Source: Lichenibacterium minor (lineage in GTDB: Bacteria > Pseudomonadota > Alphaproteobacteria > Rhizobiales > Beijerinckiaceae). Taken from it: a DNA stretch of 64,000 nt. Of this stretch, positions 52,889 through 63,461 are shown piece after piece. The notes under the pieces were generated by a model. It did not search any database. It was not told where the DNA came from and saw nothing but the letters and a program-made list of their open reading frames with translations. Location of the stretch: positions 1 through 64,000 of the forward strand of contig NZ_QYBB01000020.1 of the NCBI RefSeq assembly GCF_004137685.1. Reading direction: 5' to 3'. The stretch's first letter is position 1. Each line of letters starts with the position of its first letter. Made by a program: the position numbers and the translations under genes.

Positions 52889-53443
52889 CCGTCGGTCGAA
52901 GCGTTGATCGGTCGGGCGCCACGAGGGGGCGCCGCAAAACCGCCGTTGAATGAGACCTATCCAGACACACTTAGCTGAAAATGAGTTTTGAAGTAACGAG
53001 GACCGCTTTGCGGTTTTGCCCGGGCAACGAGTCTGGCGATGTTGCCCCTCCGCAACACCGGTGCAGGGGTCAAAAAAGTGGCAATCCTAAACGCCGTTCA
53101 TCTCGCGCCCGTGACGGTCTCGTAAAATCAATTTTATAAAGGCGGCAGCGCCATTCTACCTCGCGCGCTGCCATTGTCTGATTTCAGGACGCGTCCTTTT
53201 GCGCCATGGATGCAACTCAGGGACTCTGCCCGGTGTCCGCCAGGTCCGGCCGCGACCGTCCGCAGGTCCGCGGCGCGGGGCCGCCGATCGTGCGGCGGTC
53301 CCGTTGTCGCGCGCCCCGGCACCCTCCGCGGCGACGCCCGTTCACGGTCAACGGCCGCATCGTGCCCGCCCCGGAGCGCCCCTCGGAAGACATCAGGGAA
53401 ACGTTTCCCCGCCTCGGCCCGGAAGCCGCTCGTTCGCGGCTTT
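52889..53443. other. Long porin upstream region, no gene
   Basis: About 555 bases between the porin and the PfpI gene end. From about 52960 to 53210 it is clearly richer in A and T than the neighbourhood, with stretches such as TTTATAAAATTG near 53140 on the porin strand, and a palindrome GTTGC-N6-GCAAC at 53039-53054. It probably holds the porin promoter and operators and a long leader, and might encode a small RNA. I see no protein-like frame. Confidence 0.5.
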
Positions 53444-54004
53444 TCAGCCCTCGTCCTCCTCGGCGTCCTCGCCGAACATCTCGATCATCTGCCTGCAGAA
53501 CTCGGGAATGTCGTCGGGCTTGCGCGAGGTGACCAGGAGCCCGTCGCGGACGCAGGCCTCGTCGACCCATTCGCCGCCGGCGTTCTCGATGTCGGTGCGC
53601 AGCGACGGCCAGGAGGTGAGCTGCACGCCTTCGACCGCGTCCGCCTCGATGAGCATCCAGGGCCCGTGGCAGATGGCGGCGATCGGCTTGTCGCTGTCCA
53701 CGAAGTGCTGGACGAACTCGACCGCGTCCTCGCTCATGCGCAGCTTGTCGGGGTTGGTGGTGCCGCCCGGCAGCACCAGGGCGTCGAACATCTCGACGTC
53801 GACGGACAGGTCGAAGTCGACCGGGATCTTGTCGCCCGGGTTCACATCCCCGTTCATGGCCTGGATGGTGCCCGTCTTGAGCGATACCACCTTCACGTCG
53901 GCGCCCGCCGCCTTCAGGGCCTTCATGGGCTCCAGGATCTCGACCTGCTCGACGCCGTCCGTCGCCAGGATCGCCACCTGTAACCCTTCGAGATCGGTGG
54001 ACAT
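53444..54004 (-). CDS. DJ-1/PfpI family protein (type 1 glutamine amidotransferase-like)
   Basis: A 186-residue protein of the PfpI/YhbO group, linked to protease, deglycase or glyoxalase activity in stress. The nucleophile Cys is in PIAAICHGPWMLIEA, with the conserved acid in the N-terminal GVEQVEILEP segment and a His next to the Cys. The end is acidic (EDAEEDEG). An upstream GGATC-N17-CGTT (54077-54052, minus strand) is one base off the EcfG consensus in the -35, which would fit a stress gene. Confidence 0.9.
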   Translation of the reverse strand: MSTDLEGLQVAILATDGVEQVEILEPMKALKAAGADVKVVSLKTGTIQAMNGDVNPGDKIPVDFDLSVDVEMFDALVLPGGTTNPDKLRMSEDAVEFVQHFVDSDKPIAAICHGPWMLIEADAVEGVQLTSWPSLRTDIENAGGEWVDEACVRDGLLVTSRKPDDIPEFCRQMIEMFGEDAEEDEG

Positions 54005-54163
54005 GGTCAATGCTCGCTGTTGCGCGCGGGGCCTCCCGCACGGTGAGCCCCAACGCGCGAAGCCCCGTCGTCGATCCGGTGGAAACGCCGAGCGGTGCCC
54101 GTCTGGCGCCGCCGCGGGGAAGCCGCCGCGCGGCGTCCCCGCCGATCGGACGGGAGCCTCGTG

Positions 54164-54517
54164 TCAACCCTGCCGGATGTCGACCTGGTCCGGATAGAAG
54201 GCGAGGTGGCCCGCGATGGCGGACACGCCCGGCAGCGGCGCCTCGTAGCTCCACACCGCGTTCTGCGCTTCGCGACCCTCGGCCGCGAGGGTGAAGTAGC
54301 TCGCTTCCCCCTTGAACGGGCAATGCGTGTGGCGGGGCGTCGGCGTGAAGGCCGCCATGTCGGCGTCCTCGCGGGGCACGTAGATCACCGGCCGCATCGC
54401 GCCCTCGGCGAGGTCGAGCGCCCGCGTGGTGTCGACCACGGTGCGGCCGGCGAAGAGCACCGTGACGCGGCCGGGATGCGGCGTGATGACGATGCCGTGA
54501 GGGCTGTCGGGCTTCAT
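54164..54517 (-). CDS. DUF427 domain protein
   Basis: The 117-residue protein matches DUF427, a small beta-rich family (VTVLFAGRTVVDTTRAL, YVPREDADMAAFTPTPRHTHCPFKGEASYF, YPDQVDI at the end). Its biochemical role is not established. It is a single-domain version of normal length. It is not clearly coupled to its neighbours: 159 bases separate it from PfpI and 182 from ccmG. Confidence 0.88.
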   Translation of the reverse strand: MKPDSPHGIVITPHPGRVTVLFAGRTVVDTTRALDLAEGAMRPVIYVPREDADMAAFTPTPRHTHCPFKGEASYFTLAAEGREAQNAVWSYEAPLPGVSAIAGHLAFYPDQVDIRQG

Positions 54518-54699
54518 GGGTTCCGTTTCCTCGCGCTGCGGCCCGGGATGCGGGCCTGTGGCTCGACATAGCGCGGGGAACCGTGCCGGGGAGGCTCGGA
54601 CACCGGGACGCGGCGGCGCGCCATCGCCGGGACGCGCGAGGAACCGGGCGGATGCGCCGGGGACGGTCTCGCGGCCGGTCTCGCGGCCGGCCGCCGCCA

Positions 54700-55326
54700 T
54701 CACGGCGCCGCCGCCTTGTCGATCTCGGCTTCCAGCGTGCCGATGTTGTCGGGCGTGACGGGGCCAATGAACTTGTAGGCCAGGGTGCCGTCGCCCTTCA
54801 CCACGAAGGTTTCGGGCACGCCGTACACGCCGAAGTCGATGGCGGTGCGGCCCGTGCGGTCGTCGCCCACCGCCGCATAGGGGTCGCCCTTCTGGCCGAG
54901 GTAGCGGCGCGCGTCCTCCGCCTTGTCCTTGTAGGCGATGCCGTCGATGGGGATGCCGAGCTCCTGGAGGCGCGGGCTCTTCGCCAGCGCCATCAGGACC
55001 TCGTGCTCGTCGTGGCATTCGGCGCACCAGGACGCGAAGACGTTGACCAGGGTGACGTGGCCGGCCTTCAGCGCCGCGGCGTCGAGCCCGGCCGCAGCCG
55101 CCGGGGCCGCGGGCCGGCCGGCGAGCGGCGGCAGCGTGAATTCCGGCACCGGATGGCCGATCAGCGGCGACGGGATCCGCGACGGGTCGCCGGCGCCGAG
55201 CCTGACGAAGAACAGCAGCGCGAGGCCGGCGAAGACCACCAGCGGCAGGGCCACCAGGACGCGGCGGGGCCGCGGCGCGGGCGGCGGCACGACCGCGGGA
55301 GCCCCGGGCCCCTCGGCGGCGCTCAC
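54700..55326 (-). CDS. ccmG: Cytochrome c maturation thioredoxin CcmG/DsbE
   Basis: CcmG keeps apocytochrome c cysteines reduced for haem attachment. The 208-residue protein has one membrane anchor (VLVALPLVVFAGLALLFFV, about 23-41) and a periplasmic thioredoxin fold with the active site W100-C-A-E-C104, the GIAYKDKAEDARRYL insertion and the cis-Pro GVPETFVV. Its ATG overlaps the ccmD stop codon by 4 bases. In this genome the preceding genes ccmA and ccmB are separated from it by an insertion. Confidence 0.93.
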   Translation of the reverse strand: MSAAEGPGAPAVVPPPAPRPRRVLVALPLVVFAGLALLFFVRLGAGDPSRIPSPLIGHPVPEFTLPPLAGRPAAPAAAAGLDAAALKAGHVTLVNVFASWCAECHDEHEVLMALAKSPRLQELGIPIDGIAYKDKAEDARRYLGQKGDPYAAVGDDRTGRTAIDFGVYGVPETFVVKGDGTLAYKFIGPVTPDNIGTLEAEIDKAAAP

Positions 55327-55490
55327 CGCGGCGTCCCCGCGCGCCCACGGCCGGCGCGGGCCTCGAGCCGCTCCAGCGTCCGCCTGAGCGAGCGCCGGTC
55401 GAGCAGCACGGCCGCGACCGTGCCGCCCAGCACCACGGCCGTGACCGCGTAGGCGGCCACGATGGAGCCGATGTGGGGGATGGCGCTCAT
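55323..55490 (-). CDS. ccmD: Haem exporter protein CcmD
   Basis: A 55-residue membrane protein with one helix (IVAAYAVTAVVLGGTVAAVLL), followed by a basic tail (DRRSLRRTLERLEARAGRGR). Size, topology and its place between ccmC and ccmG identify CcmD, which helps release haem-loaded CcmE. It overlaps both neighbours by 4 bases. Confidence 0.88.
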   Translation of the reverse strand: MSAIPHIGSIVAAYAVTAVVLGGTVAAVLLDRRSLRRTLERLEARAGRGRAGTPR

Positions 55491-56260
55491 GACAGGGCCG
55501 CCTCGGTGGCCAGGCCGTCGGACGGGGCGAGCCGCGCCGCGGGCTCGCGGTCGGCGGCGGCGGCCAGCATCAGGCGGCGGACGCGGCGGCGCAGGATCTC
55601 GTTGCGGATCGACGCGATGTGCAGCGTGGCGAAGAGCAGGGTGAAGCCCACGGCCATCACCAGCAGGGGCACCAGGATCGACCTGTCGACCGTGGAGCCC
55701 GTCATGCGGAAGATCGAGCCCTGGTGCAGCGTGTTCCACCAGTCGACCGAGAACTTCACGATGGGCAGGTTGATGGCGCCCACCAGCGTCAGCACCGACG
55801 CCGCGCGGGCGGCGCGGCCCGGCTCCTCGATGGTGTGCCACAGCGCCAGGAGGCCGAGATAGGTGATGAACAGCACCAGCATGGAGGTGAGCCGCGCGTC
55901 CCACACCCAATAGGTGCCCCACATCGGCTTGCCCCACAGCGAACCGGTGACGAGGCACACGAAGGCGAAAGCGGCGCCGAGCGGCACCACGGCCTTCTGG
56001 GCCGCTTCGGCCAGCGGGTGCCGCCACACCAGCGTGCCCAGCGCCGACGCCGCCATCGCCGCATAGGCCAGGCTGGCGATCCAGGCCGCGGGCACGTGGA
56101 CGAACATGATCTTCGCCGTTTCGCCCTGCTGGTAGTCGGCGGGCGAAGCGAAGCCGAGATACAGGCCCACGGCCAGGGTGGCGGCCGACAGGGCCGCGAG
56201 CCAGGGCAGCACGCGGCCCGACAGCCGCATGAAGTTCGCGGGATTGGCGAGGGCGTACAT
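55487..56260 (-). CDS. ccmC: Haem exporter permease CcmC
   Basis: CcmC loads haem onto CcmE. The 257-residue protein has six membrane helices and the haem-handling Trp-rich segment WGTYWVWDARLTSMLVLFITYLG, with the two conserved His in the VHVPAAWIASL and LWHTIEE regions. IVKFSVDWWNTLHQG is also diagnostic. AGGGACG precedes the ATG. It starts the right-hand ccmCDG block; ccmB is 2.3 kb upstream instead of adjacent. Confidence 0.95.
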   Translation of the reverse strand: MYALANPANFMRLSGRVLPWLAALSAATLAVGLYLGFASPADYQQGETAKIMFVHVPAAWIASLAYAAMAASALGTLVWRHPLAEAAQKAVVPLGAAFAFVCLVTGSLWGKPMWGTYWVWDARLTSMLVLFITYLGLLALWHTIEEPGRAARAASVLTLVGAINLPIVKFSVDWWNTLHQGSIFRMTGSTVDRSILVPLLVMAVGFTLLFATLHIASIRNEILRRRVRRLMLAAAADREPAARLAPSDGLATEAALS

Positions 56261-56398
56261 GGACCGTCCCTTGGCGTCGTGGTGCCGCGTGTCTCTTCGG
56301 CTTGACACTTTCTCTAGCGCAAATGCGGCGACATTCATAAGGGGGACGCGGGGGAAAGGCCCGCGGCCTTTCGCGGTGCCCGCGGGGAGGTGTGAAGC

Positions 56399-57604
56399 TT
56401 GAGGCTGGTTCTGCGCTCGACGGTCGACGAGGTTTCGACGCTGCCCCGCGTCCCCACCGTCGCCGCGCTGGCGGCTTCGCCGGACAGCTGCTCGGCGGAG
56501 CTGCTGCCGCGCCGGCCCGAGCCGGCCGCGGAGCTGTTTCCCGGGGCGACGAGTCGCCACGGCGGCGAGGTGCCGGCGCCGCCCTGGTGGTCGGAAACGG
56601 AGGGCTACATCGGCCAGCTCGACGCCTTCAAGCTCACCGACGTGCTGCTGTTCCCGGCCTGGGGCGTGGTGGTCACCCCGGCCGGCGACGTGATGCGCCT
56701 CACCATGGAGGAGGCCGCCTACGCGACGCCCGACCTGTCGGGGCTGCCGCACGCGGTTCGCCACGGCGGCGACACGGTGCTCGACCTGCCCGACGACGTG
56801 CCCCGCGTCGAGCGCGCGCTGCTCACCATGCCGTTCGGCGCCCGGATGAACTACGGCCACTTCGTCCTGGACGCGCTGTCGTCGCTGGCGGCGCTCGACG
56901 CGACGGGGCTCTTCGCCGCCCATCCCGTGCTGGTGCCGCCGCTGAAGCCCTGGCAGGCCCGCCACTTCGCCCTGATGGGCGCCGCCCCGCTCGTGACGGC
57001 GGCGCCGGTGGTGCGGGTGGGCGAGCTCGTCTACACGGGCGCGGTGCACCATTTCCTGCACAACCCGAACTTCAACTACCGCGACCTGCGCGCCCGCCAG
57101 CTCGCCGCGCTGGCGCCGACGGGCGACGGGCCGCGGCGGCTCTACCTGTCGCGCGGGCGGCGGGACCGGCGGCCGATGCGCTCCGAGGCACGACTCGTCG
57201 CCGCGCTCCGGCGGGCCGGCTTCGCCGCGGTCGACACGGGGCGGATGAGCGTCGACCGGCAGATGGCCCTCTTCGCGGGCGCCGAGGCCGTGGTGGGGGC
57301 CGCGGGCGCGGCCTTCGCCAACGCGCTCTACTGCCGGCCCGGCACGGCGGTGGTGGAGATCATGCCGCGCGGCATGGAGAACCATTGGGTGCAGCCCCTG
57401 TGCCGCATCGGCGGGCTCCACCACGCGGCCTGGTTCTGCGGCGCCGAGGAGCGGGACCCCGCCCACCCCGAACAAGGGATGCGCTTCGACGTGGACGTGG
57501 GGCGTTTCCTCGACTTCGCCTTCGCGGAGCCGCCGCTGGCGGGCACGCGCCATTCGGCGTCGCTGGCGCGGCGGGTCGGGCTGCGGCTGGGGCTCGCCCG
57601 CTGA
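56399..57604 (+). CDS. Glycosyltransferase family 61 (DUF563) protein
   Basis: A 401-residue protein of the GT61/DUF563 family, which transfers sugars (xylose, GlcNAc) in eukaryotes and has unknown acceptors in bacteria. The conserved part lies at about 140-370: MNYGHFVLDALSSLAAL, RLYLSRGRRDRRPM, then the GAEAVVGAAGAAFANALYCRPGTAVVEI region that binds the nucleotide sugar. The TTG start has GGGGAGG ten bases upstream. It lies on the strand opposite to the ccm genes and interrupts them. Confidence 0.8.
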   Translation: MRLVLRSTVDEVSTLPRVPTVAALAASPDSCSAELLPRRPEPAAELFPGATSRHGGEVPAPPWWSETEGYIGQLDAFKLTDVLLFPAWGVVVTPAGDVMRLTMEEAAYATPDLSGLPHAVRHGGDTVLDLPDDVPRVERALLTMPFGARMNYGHFVLDALSSLAALDATGLFAAHPVLVPPLKPWQARHFALMGAAPLVTAAPVVRVGELVYTGAVHHFLHNPNFNYRDLRARQLAALAPTGDGPRRLYLSRGRRDRRPMRSEARLVAALRRAGFAAVDTGRMSVDRQMALFAGAEAVVGAAGAAFANALYCRPGTAVVEIMPRGMENHWVQPLCRIGGLHHAAWFCGAEERDPAHPEQGMRFDVDVGRFLDFAFAEPPLAGTRHSASLARRVGLRLGLAR

Positions 57605-57637
57605 GCCCCGGCCCCGGCACCTCCGCGCCGCAGGGCG

Positions 57638-57662
57638 GGAACGTCGAGGGTCCGGCCGCGTT
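57638..57662 (+). promoter_or_regulatory. EcfG-type (general stress) promoter
   Basis: GGAAC (57638-57642), 16 bases, then CGTT (57659-57662): a perfect match to the alphaproteobacterial EcfG consensus. It is 33 bases upstream of the start of a small exported protein and points toward it. Confidence 0.75.
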
Positions 57663-57695
57663 CGGACCGGGACCCTGGCCCCTCGGAGATGCATC

Positions 57696-57992
57696 ATGAC
57701 GGTCCGCGACTTCGCCCGCCGCGCCGCGGTCGGCTGTGCCCTCGCGCTGGCGCTGGCCGCCCCATCGCTGGCGACCGCCCAGGTGACGACCGGGCCCGCC
57801 CCCGCCCTCGCGCCGGGCGAGGACCGGCGCGCCGTCGGCCCCACCATCCCGTCCACCGTCTACCGCGAGGCCGACGGGACGCCCTACGTGCTCCGGGGGC
57901 CGAACGAGAAGCAGTTCTTGGGCGGCTACAACGTCACCTGGGTGGACCAGAACCACGTCATCGGGCCGCCCGGCTTCGGCGGGTTCGATTGA
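57696..57992 (+). CDS. Small exported protein under a stress promoter
   Basis: The 98-residue protein has a long signal peptide (about 1-29; VGCALALALAAPSLATAQ) and a mature part of about 70 residues with IPSTVYREADGTPYVLRGPNEKQ and a Gly/Pro-rich end. No family is recognised. GGAG lies 8 bases upstream of the ATG, and a perfect EcfG-type promoter precedes it. It is convergent with the two small low-GC genes next to ccmB. Confidence 0.75.
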   Translation: MTVRDFARRAAVGCALALALAAPSLATAQVTTGPAPALAPGEDRRAVGPTIPSTVYREADGTPYVLRGPNEKQFLGGYNVTWVDQNHVIGPPGFGGFD

Positions 57993-57995
57993 GGG

Positions 57996-58265
57996 TCACT
58001 CCGCAGCGACGCCGAGTTCGGCCAGCTCGGCGATCATGGTCGTTCGATCGGCGTTGCCGAGGCGCAACTGAACGACCTCGTCGGCGACGATATGGTTGAG
58101 TGCGCGATGAGCGTCCTGAAGGCCGAGCCCAAACTTTTTCAGCTTCAATGCCAGATCGACAGGTCTCGTGACTTGTGACGCGCGTTTAAGGACAAGGACG
58201 ACGTCGAGCGACGATCTGCTTCGGAGGTCGGCCTCGATTGGCGCCTGTCGTCCTGGCTCCGCCAT
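57996..58265 (-). CDS. Small hypothetical protein, L7/L12 C-terminal-domain-like
   Basis: The 89-residue frame looks protein-like. After a short leader it reads LDVVLVLKRASQVTRPVDLA and LKLKKFGLGLQDAHRALNHI, with VADEVVQLRLGNADRTTMIAELAELGV at the end. This has the strand-helix-helix-strand pattern and the GLGL-x-A motif of the C-terminal domain of ribosomal protein L7/L12. The similarity is by eye. Its start overlaps the upstream 114-residue gene by about 80 bases in another frame, suggesting coupling. GC is lower than in the ccm genes. No function is assigned; it could regulate or neutralise its neighbour. Confidence 0.5.
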   Translation of the reverse strand: MAEPGRQAPIEADLRSRSSLDVVLVLKRASQVTRPVDLALKLKKFGLGLQDAHRALNHIVADEVVQLRLGNADRTTMIAELAELGVAAE

Positions 58266-58530
58266 TGATTTCAATGATATCGACATCGACTTGCTCCATT
58301 ATCTTCTGAACTATCTCGTTGAGTTTTCGCCTACCCAGAGCGCCAGGGTGAAGACCTTGTATATGGGCCCCATCGACCTGAAGTCGACGATTGGAGGTGG
58401 TGCATTCTCCGATGATTTGGACTGAACCAACATCAGTCTTGACGTCGATGACGACGACATTTCTTTCCACATCCTGAATGGAAATTTCGATCTCAGAGCA
58501 ACACACTTCGGCAACCCCGTCGCCCGTCAT
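58186..58530 (-). CDS. Small hypothetical protein with a GGARTTGAN motif, possible toxin-like
   Basis: A 114-residue frame with strand-rich N-terminal part (IEISIQDVERNVVVIDVKTD, SVQIIGECTTSNRRLQVDGA), HIQGLHPGALGRRKLNEIVQ, and VDIIEINGGARTTGANRGRP at the end. The HIxG then GAxRTTGAN-GR arrangement reminds me of C-terminal modules of large secreted polymorphic toxins; I cannot confirm this from sequence alone. There is no secretion signal, so if so it would be an isolated or cytoplasmic relative. It lies between ccmB and the L12-like frame on the same strand and has lower GC than ccmB. Confidence 0.5.
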   Translation of the reverse strand: MTGDGVAEVCCSEIEISIQDVERNVVVIDVKTDVGSVQIIGECTTSNRRLQVDGAHIQGLHPGALGRRKLNEIVQKIMEQVDVDIIEINGGARTTGANRGRPPKQIVARRRPCP

Positions 58531-58576
58531 CGCACGATTTGGCCTGAGATGATTGGAGCACCTTCTTCGGGGAGAG

Positions 58577-59245
58577 TCACTCCGCCGTGAGCCGGAGCGC
58601 CGCCGCGGCGGCGAAGGGCGTGCCGGCGAGCGCCAGGAGCGTCAGGCCGCAGAGCGCCAGGAACGGCGTGACGAAGGGCACGGTGCCGCCGCCCGCCGCC
58701 GCGGCGGCCGACACGCCGAAGATCAGCACCGGGATCGCCAGCGGGATCACCAGCACGGGCAGCAGCAGCCCGCCGCGGCGCAGCGACACCGTCAGCGCCG
58801 CCCCGATGGCGCCGAGGCAGGTCAGCGCCGGGGTGCCGACCAGCAGCGTCGCCGCGACGCCGCCGAGCGACGGGCCGTCGAGCGCCAGCATCAGCCCGAA
58901 CACCGGCGACACGAGGACCAGCGGCAGCCCCGTGGTGCACCAATGCGCGAGGCACTTCACCGCCACCACCAGTTCCAGCGGCGTGCCCGCGGTGCGCAGC
59001 AGGTCGAGCGAGCCGTCCTCGTGGTCGGAGCCGAACAGCCTGTCAAGGCCGAGCAGCGTCGACAGCAGCGCCGCGATCCACAGGATGGCGGGGCCGATGC
59101 GCGACAGGAGGTTCAGGTCCGGCCCGACCGCGAAGGGCACGACGGTGACGAGGCACAGGAAGAACACCACACCGGTGGTGCCGCCCCCGCCGATGCGCCG
59201 CGCGAGCCGGAGGTCGTGCCGGAACAGGGCCCACAGCGCGCCCAT
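58577..59245 (-). CDS. ccmB: Haem exporter permease CcmB
   Basis: CcmB is the membrane partner of the ATPase CcmA in releasing holo-CcmE. The 222-residue protein has six hydrophobic helices and the family motifs FFLCLVTVVPFAVGPD, ILWIAALLSTLLGLDRLF and SLDLLRTAGTPLELVVAVK. The start is in the first copy of a 32-base tandem duplication; the second copy lies just upstream and contains a second ATG that opens only a ten-codon frame. ccmA lies upstream on the same strand. Confidence 0.93.
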   Translation of the reverse strand: MGALWALFRHDLRLARRIGGGGTTGVVFFLCLVTVVPFAVGPDLNLLSRIGPAILWIAALLSTLLGLDRLFGSDHEDGSLDLLRTAGTPLELVVAVKCLAHWCTTGLPLVLVSPVFGLMLALDGPSLGGVAATLLVGTPALTCLGAIGAALTVSLRRGGLLLPVLVIPLAIPVLIFGVSAAAAAGGGTVPFVTPFLALCGLTLLALAGTPFAAAAALRLTAE

Positions 59246-59297
59246 CAGGCGCGCGCCTCGAAAGACAGCGCGCCCATCAGGCGCGCGCCGCGAAAGA
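59234..59297. repeat. 32-bp tandem duplication at the ccmA-ccmB junction
   Basis: Units 59234-59265 and 59266-59297 differ at one base. Each contains, on the minus strand, GCCTGATGGGCGCG, a TGATG arrangement suggesting that an ancestral ccmA stop overlapped the ccmB start. The present ccmA stop is at 59306, so the duplication lengthened the gap between the genes. Confidence 0.85.
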
Positions 59298-59305
59298 GGA
59301 GGCGT

Positions 59306-59971
59306 TCACGCCCGCCGCTCCAGCCGGAGCTCGCGCGTGCCGTCGAGGCCGAGCGGGCCGTGCGTCGCCGCCACGATGAGGCCGCCCGCGGCGAGGTGGT
59401 CCCGCATCATGCCGCGGAGAACCGCCTGCGACCCCAGGTCGAGGGCCGTCGAGGGCTCGTCGAGCAGCCACAGCGGGCGCGCCGCGACCAGCAGCCGCGC
59501 CAGCGCCACGCGCCGCCGCTGCCCGGCCGACAGCGTGGCGCAGGGCAGGTCCGCGGCATGGCCGAGCGCCACCCGGTCCAGCGCCTCGTCGGGCGTCGCC
59601 GGGGCGGGGCCGCCCGAGGGGGCGCCGCGGCCGCCCCCGCGGCCGAGCAGCGCCGCGGCGGCTTCGAGGTGGTCGAGCGGGGTCAGGGCAGGCTTCAAGG
59701 CGTCGAGGTGGCCGAGGTAGTGGGCGCGCTCGCCGACCGGGGCGTCGGGGTCGCGGGCGTCGGGCGGGTCGAGCGCCACGCGGCCGGCGGCCGGGCGGAG
59801 CAGCCCCGCCAGCACGCGCAGCAGCGTCGACTTGCCGGCGCCGTTGCGGCCCACCACGCCGAGCGCTTCCCCGCCCCGCGCCGCGAAGCTGAGATCGGCG
59901 AAGACCGACCGCCCGCCGCGCTCGGCCGCCAGGCCCGCCACGGCGAGGGTGAGGGGGGCCGGGCGCGTCAT
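59306..59971 (-). CDS. ccmA: Haem exporter ATP-binding protein CcmA
   Basis: A 221-residue ABC ATPase. Walker A is GRNGAGKST (about 38-46), the signature is [16 protein letters not shown], Walker B is [12 protein letters not shown], and the C-terminal THGPLGL-type segment fits the family. The ATG at 59971 gives MTRPAPLTL; a longer version from an ATG six codons upstream is possible. It is divergent from acnA across about 100 bases, the standard order in Rhizobiales, which confirms the name. Confidence 0.93.
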   Translation of the reverse strand: MTRPAPLTLAVAGLAAERGGRSVFADLSFAARGGEALGVVGRNGAGKSTLLRVLAGLLRPAAGRVALDPPDARDPDAPVGERAHYLGHLDALKPALTPLDHLEAAAALLGRGGGRGAPSGGPAPATPDEALDRVALGHAADLPCATLSAGQRRRVALARLLVAARPLWLLDEPSTALDLGSQAVLRGMMRDHLAAGGLIVAATHGPLGLDGTRELRLERRA

Positions 59972-60074
59972 CGTTCCACCATGCTGCATCGCACTTCACC
60001 TGTAGCCACGGGGGGTGAAACTCCTATATTCGATCCATTCCAGATCGCTCCCGCCGACTCGCGAAGGATGCACA

Positions 60075-62771
<2,697 letters not shown>

Positions 62772-62793
62772 CACGTCGGACGTGAGATGACAG

Positions 62794-62819
62794 GGGCCGC
62801 GCGGGAAACCGCGCGGCCC
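62794..62819 (+). terminator. Intrinsic terminator of acnA
   Basis: GGGCCGCGCGG (62794-62804) pairs perfectly with CCGCGCGGCCC (62809-62819) around a GAAA tetraloop, followed by TTTCGC. Confidence 0.85.
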
Positions 62820-62860
62820 TTTCGCGTTGCGGGTCGCCGCGGCGGTGCTAGGCTGACGCC

Positions 62861-63418
62861 ATGTCCGAAGCGTCGCTCCATCCGATGACGGTCGAGGAGT
62901 TCCTGGTCTGGGCCGAGAATCGGCCTGGGCGGCACGAGCTCGTCGACGGTCGCGTCTGCGCCATGGCGCCGGAGCGCGCCGGGCATGCCAGGGCGAAGAT
63001 CAAGGCTCAACGCGCCCTGGAGGATGCCGTCGCGCGGGCGGGTCTACCCTGCGAGGCCATGGGTGACGGCATGACGGTGCGGGTCGACGCCCACACCGCC
63101 TACGAGCCCGACGCGCTCGTCTACTGCGGAACACGGCTGCAGCGGAACGACATCGTCGTGCCGGCGCCGATGATCGTGGTCGAGGTGCTGTCGCCGAGCA
63201 CGGGCTTCTTCGACCGTCACGGCAAGCTGTCCGGCTATTTCGCCGTGCCGAGCGTCGCCCATGACCTGATCATCGACATCGACCGGCGCCTAGTGATCCA
63301 CCACGCGCGCGACGGCGACGCGATCCGCACGCGCCTCGTCCCGTCCGGCCCCCTGCGTCTCGATCCTCCGGGGCTGGAACTGGCCGTGGAAGACCTCCTC
63401 GGCCCCCCTTCGACCTAG
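62861..63418 (+). CDS. Uma2 family endonuclease-like protein
   Basis: The 185-residue protein is a member of the Uma2 (DUF820) family, predicted PD-(D/E)XK nucleases of unknown role. HPMTVEEFLVWAENRPGRHELVDGRVCAMAPERAGH is the usual start; the catalytic acids and Lys lie in AYEPDALVYC, MIVVEVLSPSTGFFDRHGKLSGYFAV. The ATG follows a short leader. It is common in cyanobacteria and scattered in other bacteria, often of mobile distribution. Confidence 0.9.
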   Translation: MSEASLHPMTVEEFLVWAENRPGRHELVDGRVCAMAPERAGHARAKIKAQRALEDAVARAGLPCEAMGDGMTVRVDAHTAYEPDALVYCGTRLQRNDIVVPAPMIVVEVLSPSTGFFDRHGKLSGYFAVPSVAHDLIIDIDRRLVIHHARDGDAIRTRLVPSGPLRLDPPGLELAVEDLLGPPST

Positions 63419-63433
63419 CGGTGTGTCCTGAAA

Positions 63434-63459
63434 GGTGTCCGCCCCGAAGCGCGGACGCC
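63434..63459. terminator. Bidirectional terminator between Uma2 and serC
   Basis: GGTGTCCGC (63434-63442) pairs with GCGGACGCC (63451-63459) with one T-G pair, around CCCGAAGC. It occupies the gap between the convergent stop codons. Confidence 0.65.
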
Positions 63460-63461
63460 CC

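Noticed and set aside
56301..56325. TTGACA near 56302 as a sigma-70 promoter for the GT61 gene
   Set aside because: No acceptable -10 element occurs at 16-18 bases.
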